This document shows, in pieces, positions 16,054-23,270 of a stretch of 42,523 bases of DNA (position 1 is its first letter; every line of letters begins with the position of its first letter). The DNA lies in NCBI GenBank assembly GCA_016650365.1, contig JAENVV010000136.1:1-42523 (forward strand), given 5' to 3'. A model generated the notes under the pieces. The model had not been told where the DNA came from and ran no database searches. It was given only the letters and a program-made list of their open reading frames with translations. The DNA comes from Acidimicrobiia bacterium. GTDB taxonomy: Bacteria; Actinomycetota; Acidimicrobiia; Spongiisociales; JAENVV01. The translations under genes were made by a program, and so were the position numbers.

Positions 16054-16625
16054 TCGAACGACTGCGCGGAACTCTCGTTGGCAGGCGTCTCGACCGGGTC
16101 ATTATCGATGTTGCCGGGGTCGGCTATTCCGTCTATGTCCCGACCTCGACCACCCGGGACCTGCCCGGAGTCGGCGAGGAAGTCGTCCTCCATACTCACC
16201 TCTACGTTCGCGAAGATGCGATGGTGTTGTACGGGTTTGATGAGGAGTCGGCCCTTGAGATGTTCCGGCTTCTGCTTGGCGCTCCCGGGGTCGGTCCCAA
16301 AGTGGCTCTCGCGATGATCTCTTCGTTGGCGGTTGCCGATATCCAGCGGATCATTCTCTCCGAAGATGCCGACGGCCTCACCGTGGTGCCCGGGATTGGA
16401 AAACGGTCGGCTCAGAAGATCATCCTTGAGCTTAAACCCAAGCTGGCCGGCCTGGATGTCGCCATCGTCGGGGTGGTCGGCGCTTCTCAGCACGTTCGTG
16501 ACGCTCTTGAGGGTCTCGGCTACACACCGGCAGAGATTCGAGAGGTAGTTGGTTCCTTGTCCCATGATCAGACCACCGAGGAACAAATTCGCCAGGCCCT
16601 CCGGATGTTGGGGAGAGGAGCATGA
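16050..16625 (+). CDS. ruvA: Holliday junction DNA helicase subunit RuvA
   Basis: The 191-residue protein binds the four-way junction and loads RuvB. The OB-fold is residues 1-62 (MIERLRGTLVGR, VYVPTSTTRDLP, LHTHLYVREDAMVLYGF). The two helix-hairpin-helix motifs follow (LLGAPGVGPKVALAMIS and VVPGIGKRSAQKIILELK). The C-terminal domain that touches RuvB is near residues 145-191. The ATG at 16050 overlaps the ruvC stop by three bases, and the ruvB ATG overlaps this gene's stop, so ruvCAB is one tightly coupled unit. Confidence 0.97.
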   Translation: MIERLRGTLVGRRLDRVIIDVAGVGYSVYVPTSTTRDLPGVGEEVVLHTHLYVREDAMVLYGFDEESALEMFRLLLGAPGVGPKVALAMISSLAVADIQRIILSEDADGLTVVPGIGKRSAQKIILELKPKLAGLDVAIVGVVGASQHVRDALEGLGYTPAEIREVVGSLSHDQTTEEQIRQALRMLGRGA

Positions 16626-17644
16626 GAGAGGAGAGCGTGCTCACCGCCGCCCCGATCGAAGATGATCGAATAACCGAGGTAACCCTACGACCTCAGAACC
16701 TTGACGACTTCGTCGGACAAACGAAGCTGAAAGAACGGCTGATGATTTCGCTGGAGGCGGCCAGCACACTCGGGAAGCCGCTTGATCACGTATTGCTTTC
16801 CGGCCCACCTGGTCTTGGCAAAACCACCCTCGCCCAAATCGTCGCCAACGAGCTCGGTTCGCGATTGCGCGTTACCTCGGGCCCGGCGCTTGAGCGGCCG
16901 GGCGACCTGGCGTCCATTCTCACGCATCTCGACGAGCGAGACGTCTTCTTCATCGATGAAATTCATCGCCTTCCACGGGCGGTTGAGGAAGTTCTTTACC
17001 CTGCCATGGAGGACTTCCAGCTCGACCTCGTGGTTGGTAAAGGCCCAGCCGCCCAGTCACTCCGGTTGGATCTTCCCCGGTTTACGTTGGTGGCCGCGAC
17101 GACCCGTAAGGGCAAAGTGGCAGCCCCATTGCGGGATCGATTCGGAATCGTCGACAAACTCGATTTTTATGATGCTGCCGAACTGGACCAGATCATCCAG
17201 CGGTCGGCCGGACTCCTTGAGGTGGAAATCACCGCGGCGGGAAGTGCGCTCGTGGCAAGTCGCAGTCGCGGCACTCCGCGGATTGCCAACCGTCTTCTCG
17301 CCCGGATGCATGACTACGCCGTGGCGCGCGCCGATGGCATCGTCGATGAAGCAACGGCCCTGGCTGCTTTGAAGGTTTTCGAAGTCGATGACCTCGGTCT
17401 CGACAAGGTCGACCGGGCCATTCTGGCGGCCATCGTGACAACGTTCAGCGGCGGGCCGGTCGGGCTATCGACGCTGGCAATTGCAGTTGGTGAAGAACCC
17501 GAAACGGTCGAAGATGCTTACGAGCCATTTTTGATGCAAAGCGGATTGCTGCGGAGAACCCCACGGGGACGGGTGGCGACACCTGCTGCTTATGCACATA
17601 TGGACGTCCTCCCGCCCGGCGGCCAGTCCTCGCTTTTGCCCTAA
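16622..17644 (+). CDS. ruvB: Holliday junction branch migration ATPase RuvB
   Basis: The 340-residue AAA+ motor drives branch migration. Walker A is GPPGLGKTT (Lys67), Walker B is FFIDEIHRLP near 112-121, sensor 1 is VAATTRKG, the arginine finger lies in PLRDRFGI, and sensor 2 is GTPRIANRLLARM. The C-terminal winged helix ends with RTPRGRVATPAAYAHM. Sensor 1 commonly reads ATTRAG; here Ala is Lys (RKGKVAAPL), a mild deviation next to conserved residues. The start overlaps the ruvA stop as ATGA. Confidence 0.97.
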   Translation: MREESVLTAAPIEDDRITEVTLRPQNLDDFVGQTKLKERLMISLEAASTLGKPLDHVLLSGPPGLGKTTLAQIVANELGSRLRVTSGPALERPGDLASILTHLDERDVFFIDEIHRLPRAVEEVLYPAMEDFQLDLVVGKGPAAQSLRLDLPRFTLVAATTRKGKVAAPLRDRFGIVDKLDFYDAAELDQIIQRSAGLLEVEITAAGSALVASRSRGTPRIANRLLARMHDYAVARADGIVDEATALAALKVFEVDDLGLDKVDRAILAAIVTTFSGGPVGLSTLAIAVGEEPETVEDAYEPFLMQSGLLRRTPRGRVATPAAYAHMDVLPPGGQSSLLP

Positions 17645-17662
17645 CCTTCGGGTCGACCGCCC

Positions 17663-18688
17663 ATGCTTATCGAAGAACTCTCGTACGACCTGCCTGAATC
17701 ATCCATTGCCCAGGTCCCGGTGGAGCCTCGCCACGATGCCCGGCTGCTCGATGCCCGGCGAGTGGGTGGCCAGGGTGCGATTGGCGACCGGGTGTTCTGG
17801 GAGTTATCCGATCTGCTGTTTCCAGGGGATCTCGTCGTGGTCAACACCACCAAAGTGAGACAGGCTCGCCTGTTTGGGCTTCGGGAAGATACCGGCGGAC
17901 AAGTCGAACTGCTCATACTTGAACCGGTCGGAGACGGGCGCTGGGAAGCGCTCATCAAACCGGCGCGTCGGATGCGCAGGGGAGTCCGGCTTCTTGTAGC
18001 CGGAGTTTCGGTCGATATCGAGTCGGATCCGATCGACGGGAAGGTCCTCGTACGTTTCGGTGGCGATGCCGAGCAATTGTTGGCTGAGCAAGGTGTCGTC
18101 CCACTCCCGCCATACATCCACGAAACGCTGGAAGATCCCGGTCGATATCAAACGATGTTTGCCGATCGCATCGGGTCGGCGGCGGCACCGACCGCCGCGT
18201 TGCACTTCACCCCTCATGTGTCTGAGCGACTTATGGCGGCGGCCATCCCGATCGTCGAGGTCGACCTGCACGTCGGGTTGGATACGTTCCGTCCCATCGC
18301 TGTCAACCGGGTCGAGGATCATCAGATGCACTCGGAATGGTTCTCCGTGCCCGAATCGACCGTGCAGGCGATTGTCGAAACCCGTAGGACAGGCGGACGG
18401 GTCGTAGCCATCGGGACGACGGTCGTCAGGAGTTTGGAATCGGCGGCCGTTGGGGGAGTACTACGCCCGTCGGAGGGTCGGACCGACCTGTTCATCACGC
18501 CCGGTTATCCCTTCCGGGTGGTGGACGACCTGGTTACGAACTTCCACGTGCCGGGTTCTACGCTCCTTGCCATGATCAGCGCATTCATGGGGCCAGGATG
18601 GCGGGAGGTCTACACGCACGCCATCGCGAATGACTACCGGATGCTTTCGTTTGGTGACGCCATGCTGGCCTCGCGGATGGCGCCATGA
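17663..18688 (+). CDS. queA: S-adenosylmethionine:tRNA ribosyltransferase-isomerase
   Basis: The 341-residue enzyme moves the ribose of S-adenosylmethionine onto preQ1 at tRNA position 34 to make epoxyqueuosine. Recognisable blocks are the N-terminal LSYDLPESSIAQVPVEPRHDARLL, VVNTTKVRQARLFG, the central domain from GQVELLILEP, and the C-terminal PTAALHFTPHV, DLHVGLDTFRPI and TDLFITPGYPF stretches, with NFHVPGSTLLAMISAF near the end. It starts 18 bases after ruvB and its stop overlaps tgt (ATGA), so queA-tgt is a coupled pair inserted between ruvB and yajC. Confidence 0.96.
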   Translation: MLIEELSYDLPESSIAQVPVEPRHDARLLDARRVGGQGAIGDRVFWELSDLLFPGDLVVVNTTKVRQARLFGLREDTGGQVELLILEPVGDGRWEALIKPARRMRRGVRLLVAGVSVDIESDPIDGKVLVRFGGDAEQLLAEQGVVPLPPYIHETLEDPGRYQTMFADRIGSAAAPTAALHFTPHVSERLMAAAIPIVEVDLHVGLDTFRPIAVNRVEDHQMHSEWFSVPESTVQAIVETRRTGGRVVAIGTTVVRSLESAAVGGVLRPSEGRTDLFITPGYPFRVVDDLVTNFHVPGSTLLAMISAFMGPGWREVYTHAIANDYRMLSFGDAMLASRMAP

Positions 18689-19824
18689 CCATCGGTACAT
18701 TCACCGTATTGGCGACAGACGGCGAGGCACGAGCCGGCGAACTGATCACCGCGCATGGATCGGTCCGGACCCCGGCCTTCATGCCGGTCGGAACGCGGGC
18801 CGCCGTTAGGGCCCTAGACGTCCGCGACCTGCGAGAAGCCGGCGCCAGGATCGTACTTTCGAACACCTACCACCTGATGCTGAGACCTGGTGCGGACATC
18901 ATTGAGGAAGCAGGCGGGTTGCACGGCTTCATGGGGTGGAACGGTCCGATACTCACCGATTCGGGCGGGTATCAGGTCTTTTCGCTTGAGCCAAAGGTGA
19001 CTGAGTCCGGCGTGCGATTTCAGTCGACGTACGACGGCATGTACGTGGACCTGAGTCCGGAAGATGCCGTGCGAGTGCAAGAACAGCTCGGTCCCGACAT
19101 CGCCATGATCCTCGATGTGCTCGTTGGTCTTCCTTCACCGAATGCCGTCGTGCGAGCTGCGATGGAGCGAACTTTGCGGTGGGCTGAGCGAGCCATCAAC
19201 GCCCATACCCGCCCGGATCAGCTCCTCTTCGGAATCGTTCAGGGAGGGGTAGACCTCGACCTCCGGGCGGAAAGTGCCCGGCGGACCGCCGAACTCGGCT
19301 TTCCCGGATTCGGCATCGGTGGTTTGTCCGTTGGCGAGCCACCCCAGGACCGAAATCGGGCTCTGGCTGCGGCGGTCGATGAGCTTCCCGCGGGGAAGCC
19401 CCGCTATGTCATGGGTCTTGGCGATACGGAGGGGATTCTCGAAGCGATCGCCCGAGGGGCCGACATGTTCGACTGCGTGCTTCCGACCCGACTGGCCCGT
19501 CACGGAAAAGCGCTGACTCGCAACGGCGACTTCAACATCAAGCGGGCTGAGTTCGCCCGGTCGCAGGATCCCATCGACCGGGACTGTCCTTGCTTCACAT
19601 GTCAGAACCATTCCCGTGGTTATCTACGCCATCTCGTCATGACGGGTGAGCTCACCGCTCACCGCCTTCTTTCGATCCACAACCTGACATTCACTCTCGG
19701 CGTGGTGGCCGGAGCCAGGGCGGCTATCGAAGCGGGAACCTTTGAGGTTTTTCGTATGGCCCATCTTGGCGCACGTGGTTTCGAAGACGTCGATGGTACG
19801 GCTACTATCGCCAACCGCGCATAA
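18685..19824 (+). CDS. tgt: tRNA-guanine transglycosylase with atypical base-recognition residues
   Basis: The 379-residue enzyme swaps guanine 34 of GUN-anticodon tRNAs for preQ1. General base Asp92 is in TDSGGYQV, the nucleophile is Asp263 in FDCVLPTR, and the zinc site is Cys301, Cys303, Cys306 (CPCFTC) with His332 (SIHN). GGLSVGE keeps the Val (216) of bacterial enzymes. The recognition loop is unusual: bacterial enzymes carry FDEC before the proline-rich turn, but here it reads LDVL at 143-146, so the Glu and the Cys are Val and Leu. Asp144 itself is kept. It overlaps queA by four bases and yajC follows after 17. Confidence 0.95.
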   Translation: MTIGTFTVLATDGEARAGELITAHGSVRTPAFMPVGTRAAVRALDVRDLREAGARIVLSNTYHLMLRPGADIIEEAGGLHGFMGWNGPILTDSGGYQVFSLEPKVTESGVRFQSTYDGMYVDLSPEDAVRVQEQLGPDIAMILDVLVGLPSPNAVVRAAMERTLRWAERAINAHTRPDQLLFGIVQGGVDLDLRAESARRTAELGFPGFGIGGLSVGEPPQDRNRALAAAVDELPAGKPRYVMGLGDTEGILEAIARGADMFDCVLPTRLARHGKALTRNGDFNIKRAEFARSQDPIDRDCPCFTCQNHSRGYLRHLVMTGELTAHRLLSIHNLTFTLGVVAGARAAIEAGTFEVFRMAHLGARGFEDVDGTATIANRA

Positions 19825-19841
19825 GACCCGGAGACCAAGAA

Positions 19842-20150
19842 ATGTTGTTCGCACTCCAAACAGACAGTGCCCCACCGGCCGGAAATGGACTCAGCACCAT
19901 CCTGCTGTTCGGTGGCATGTTCATCGTCTATTACTTTCTTTTTGTGCGGCCGCAGCGTCGCCGTCAGCAAGAGCGACTGTCTCTCGCCAGGGCCGTTGAG
20001 GTCGGCGATCGAGTACGGACCGCCTCCGGGTTGCACGGCGTTGTGGTTTCGACAACCGAAGAGACCGTCGTCCTGCGTCTAACCGACGGTCAAGCTGAGT
20101 TTGATCGCCGTGCCATCGCCCAACGCTTGAGCGATGACGATGCGTCGTAG
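19842..20150 (+). CDS. yajC: Preprotein translocase subunit YajC
   Basis: A 102-residue protein with one membrane segment (TILLFGGMFIVYYFLFV) followed by the hallmark RPQRRRQQE and a small soluble domain (VEVGDRVRTASGLHGVV). YajC associates with SecDF to help SecYEG export proteins. The tail is longer than the conserved core and overlaps the 5' end of secD by 17 bases, which suggests translational coupling. Confidence 0.95.
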   Translation: MLFALQTDSAPPAGNGLSTILLFGGMFIVYYFLFVRPQRRRQQERLSLARAVEVGDRVRTASGLHGVVVSTTEETVVLRLTDGQAEFDRRAIAQRLSDDDAS

Positions 20151-21636
20151 CGTCGTTCGTTTATCCATCATTCTGGTGATCGCCTGGGGCGGTATCGCCT
20201 ACAGTTTTTCGACGGGACACTTCCCGCTACTCGGCCTTGACCTACGGGGCGGGGTCGAGGCGCTTCTCACTTCGCCACCGGGGACTGACCCTGACGTCCT
20301 CGACGTGGCAGTCGATGTTCTCCGGGCCCGGATCGAGGGGATCGGTAACGTCCAGGAGCCGGAGATAACGGTCGTAGGTGACAGTGATAATCTCGATGTT
20401 CTCGTCCAGCTCCCAGGTGTCGAAAACCTCGATGAGGCCCTGAACGTGCTTGGCCAAACGGGCCAATTGTCATTTCGCCCCGTATATGACGAGCAATTGC
20501 CAGACGGATCTTCGGCGGTTGACGTCTTCGGCCCCTGCCCGGCGGTCTATCAGCTCGATGACCAACCGTTCCCTGCCCCACCGGTCGCAGCCGACGGATT
20601 CACCGCACCGGACGATCCCACCCAGGCCGCCTGGTTGCCGGTTCGCGACGATGCGGGCGTTGTCACCGCCAAGTACCTGGTCGGACCCGCCCAACTCATG
20701 GGGACCGGCATCGCGGATGCGCTCGCGCAGCTGCAAGGCACGTCTGCCATCGATGCGGGATGGAGTGTCTCCCTGACCCTCAATGCGGAAGGTGAAGGCG
20801 CCTTCACTCAACTCACGAAAGACGCTGCCAGTTGTCAGCCAAGCGCTCAGGTTGTGCATCCGAGTCGTCGTATCGCCATCGTTCTCGACGGCGAGATTCT
20901 CACCGCCCCGCCAGTTGCTTCCAGCGTGGATCCGGGAATTGGTATTTCCGGAGGCCGGGCATCCATCGGGATCGGTGGTACCGATGATGCTGCCGCCGCC
21001 GAGGCAGCCCAACTGACCATCGTCCTTCGATACGGCGCCTTGCCGATATCCCTCGCTGTCGGCAATGTCGAAAAGGTGTCAGCCACCCTCGGTGCCGACT
21101 CACTTCAGTCCGGCATAACGGCTGGTTTGATTGGTCTGGCGCTGGTGGCGATTGTCTTGTTGGCGTACTACCGGTCGCTCGGAATCATTGCCGTCATCGG
21201 GCTGACCGTGTTCGGCTCGTTGCTCATCCTTTCGTACACCCTGCTTGGCCAGTTGCGAGGATTGTCACTAACCCTGGCCGGCGTCACCGGTATTGTGGTT
21301 TCTGTCGGTATCACGGCGGACAGCTATATCGTGTACTTCGAACGAATAAAGGAAGAACTTCATGGCGGTTCCCCTATGTATGCCGCCGTTTCCGAAGGGT
21401 TCAAGAAGGCGTATCGGACCATCCTTACCGCCGATTTTGTCACGCTCATGGGTGCGTTCCTCCTCTATACGCTGGCAGTCGATCGGGTGAAAGGATTCGC
21501 CCTGGCACTCGGGGTCGCCACCCTGCTCGACCTGCTCGTGGCCAAGTGGTTCACCCGTCATGCGGTGATGATCATGTCGGAGACGAAGATGGGCGAAGGC
21601 GGAGCGTTTTCGATTCGGGGGTTTGCGGGAGAATGA
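20134..21636 (+). CDS. secD: Protein translocase subunit SecD
   Basis: The 500-residue RND-type membrane protein uses the proton gradient to help pull exported proteins through SecYEG. An N-terminal membrane helix is followed by GLDLRGGVEALL, the periplasmic P1 head domain (to about residue 315, with ILDGEILTAPPVASS), and five more membrane helices from about 325, including GVTGIVVSVGITADSYIVYFERIKEEL with the functional Asp. The ATG at 20134 overlaps yajC; a second in-frame ATG at 20140 is equally possible. Its stop overlaps the secF ATG (ATGA). Confidence 0.96.
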   Translation: MTMRRSVVRLSIILVIAWGGIAYSFSTGHFPLLGLDLRGGVEALLTSPPGTDPDVLDVAVDVLRARIEGIGNVQEPEITVVGDSDNLDVLVQLPGVENLDEALNVLGQTGQLSFRPVYDEQLPDGSSAVDVFGPCPAVYQLDDQPFPAPPVAADGFTAPDDPTQAAWLPVRDDAGVVTAKYLVGPAQLMGTGIADALAQLQGTSAIDAGWSVSLTLNAEGEGAFTQLTKDAASCQPSAQVVHPSRRIAIVLDGEILTAPPVASSVDPGIGISGGRASIGIGGTDDAAAAEAAQLTIVLRYGALPISLAVGNVEKVSATLGADSLQSGITAGLIGLALVAIVLLAYYRSLGIIAVIGLTVFGSLLILSYTLLGQLRGLSLTLAGVTGIVVSVGITADSYIVYFERIKEELHGGSPMYAAVSEGFKKAYRTILTADFVTLMGAFLLYTLAVDRVKGFALALGVATLLDLLVAKWFTRHAVMIMSETKMGEGGAFSIRGFAGE

Positions 21637-22703
21637 GCAGATTTACCGAACTACGCAACGGAACAGCCGGGATCGATTTTGTCGGCCCGCGGCGCAGGTG
21701 GTTCACGATCTCGGCAGTCATCATTGCCATTTCGTTATTGAGCCTCGGGTTCCGGCAAGGTCCCGGGTCACTCGGGCTCAACCTCAGCATCGACTTTGTG
21801 GGCGGATCATCCATCCAGGTTGAGAACACGGCGGGACTCTCGATTGCCGAGCTTCGAACTGCCATGGACCCGCTCGGGTTGACCGCGGTACGGATCGAAG
21901 AGCTCGGAGGTGGGCACACGTTCCGGATCCGAACCGAGACGCTTGATGAGGACCGTCGGGCGATTGTCATTGCGACCATTTCCGAGGCAGTTGGCATTTC
22001 GTCAGACAGCATCGACTATCGGTCGGTCGGACCGACATTCGGGGCACAGATCGCCAATCGGGCTCTGCTGGCACTTGGGGTGTTCATCGGCGTCGTAACC
22101 CTCTTCATCGCCTGGCGTTTCGAATGGCGGATGGCGTTTGGTGCCATAGCGGCACTTTTCCATGACCTCATCATCACCGCCGGGGTTTATTCGCTGTCCG
22201 GTTTTGAAGTAACGCCGTCCACGGTTGTCGCCGTTCTGACCATCCTCGGGTACTCGTTGTACGACACCGTGGTCGTATACGACAAGATCAAGGAGATCGA
22301 GGTCGAAGAGTCGCGCCTTGATTACGAATCAGTGGTCAACCAGGCCATGAACCTTGTGCTCATGCGCTCGATCTTCACCTCTTTGACATCGCTCATCCCG
22401 GTCGGCACGGTGCTGATCGTCGGATCGTTCTTGCTCGGTGCCGGAACCCTGACCGACTTCGCCCTTGCCCTGTTCGTCGGTATCGCCGCCGGGACCTACT
22501 CATCGATATTCATTGCCTCGCCGCTGGTAGCCGCCTTGCATTTGCGGGTACCGAAGGTGCATGACAAGCCGGCCCGTCCGACCAAGGAAGAGCCCGAGGC
22601 TCCCAAGGCCGCACCGCGCAGCGTGGCAGGCGGCTCGTTCGACTCCCGGCGTCCGATATCCAGTGCCGGAACCCCGCGACCACCCAAGAAGAAACGCCGG
22701 TAA
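21633..22703 (+). CDS. secF: Protein translocase subunit SecF
   Basis: The 356-residue partner of SecD has six membrane helices. After TM1 come LNLSIDFVGGSSIQV and the small periplasmic domain, then the membrane block with SVGPTFGAQIANRALLALGV and VLTILGYSLYDTVVVYDKIKE, which holds the conserved Asp and the Arg/Lys turn. The C-terminal tail is charged and Pro/Lys-rich (PTKEEPEAPKA ... PPKKKRR), as in other actinobacteria. I chose the ATG at 21633 because it overlaps the secD stop; an open frame from 21546 would run through the secD 3' end. Confidence 0.96.
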   Translation: MSRFTELRNGTAGIDFVGPRRRWFTISAVIIAISLLSLGFRQGPGSLGLNLSIDFVGGSSIQVENTAGLSIAELRTAMDPLGLTAVRIEELGGGHTFRIRTETLDEDRRAIVIATISEAVGISSDSIDYRSVGPTFGAQIANRALLALGVFIGVVTLFIAWRFEWRMAFGAIAALFHDLIITAGVYSLSGFEVTPSTVVAVLTILGYSLYDTVVVYDKIKEIEVEESRLDYESVVNQAMNLVLMRSIFTSLTSLIPVGTVLIVGSFLLGAGTLTDFALALFVGIAAGTYSSIFIASPLVAALHLRVPKVHDKPARPTKEEPEAPKAAPRSVAGGSFDSRRPISSAGTPRPPKKKRR

Positions 22704-22736
22704 CCGTAGGTAGACCCGGCCAGGCGAGGTGCGCAG

Positions 22737-22742
22737 TAGACT
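22737..22742 (+). promoter_or_regulatory. Likely -10 box for a leaderless apt transcript
   Basis: TAGACT ends six bases before the GTG start of apt, which is the distance expected between a -10 box and the first transcribed base. No Shine-Dalgarno is near the GTG, so the message would start at, or within a base or two of, the start codon. I find no convincing -35 at 17 bases. Confidence 0.4.
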
Positions 22743-22748
22743 TGCTCT

Positions 22749-23270
22749 GTGCCCCATTCTTCGATCAACCTCATTCGTGATATCCCTGACTTTCCATCGC
22801 CGGGGATTGTCTTCAAAGACATCACGCCTGTTCTCGCCGACGCAGCCGCGTTTCAGTCGGTGGTCTCCGATATGGCCGCACCGTATGCGGGTATCGGACT
22901 GACGCACGTTGCCGGTATCGAGGCGCGCGGGTTCATCCTCGCCACGCCGATCGCCGATCGGCTCGGGTTGGGATTTGTGCCGATTCGCAAGCCAGGCAAA
23001 TTGCCGGCGGCCACCCGGTCGGTCTCCTACGAACTCGAGTACGGGATCGACGAGCTACAAATCCACGAGGACGCGGTTGGTCCTGGGGATCGAGTTCTGA
23101 TAGTCGACGACGTCATCGCTACCGGGGGCACGGCTGCCGCCGCGATTGAACTCATCGAGCAACTCGGAGCGACGGTCGTCGGCCTATCCGTGTACGTCGA
23201 GCTGGCGTTCTTAAACGGCGCGAATCGCCTGAACGGCACCCCCCTAACCGCCCTGGTTGTTTATGCCTAG
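22749..23270 (+). CDS. apt: Adenine phosphoribosyltransferase
   Basis: The 173-residue enzyme converts adenine and PRPP to AMP. It has the family N-terminus IRDIPDFPSPGIVFKDITP, the AGIEARGF block, and the PRPP loop VLIVDDVIATGGTA near residues 116-129. The adjacent position to rel is conserved in actinobacteria. The GTG start lacks a ribosome-binding site and probably gives a leaderless message. The rel start codon lies within its last codons, so the two genes overlap. Confidence 0.95.
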   Translation: MPHSSINLIRDIPDFPSPGIVFKDITPVLADAAAFQSVVSDMAAPYAGIGLTHVAGIEARGFILATPIADRLGLGFVPIRKPGKLPAATRSVSYELEYGIDELQIHEDAVGPGDRVLIVDDVIATGGTAAAAIELIEQLGATVVGLSVYVELAFLNGANRLNGTPLTALVVYA

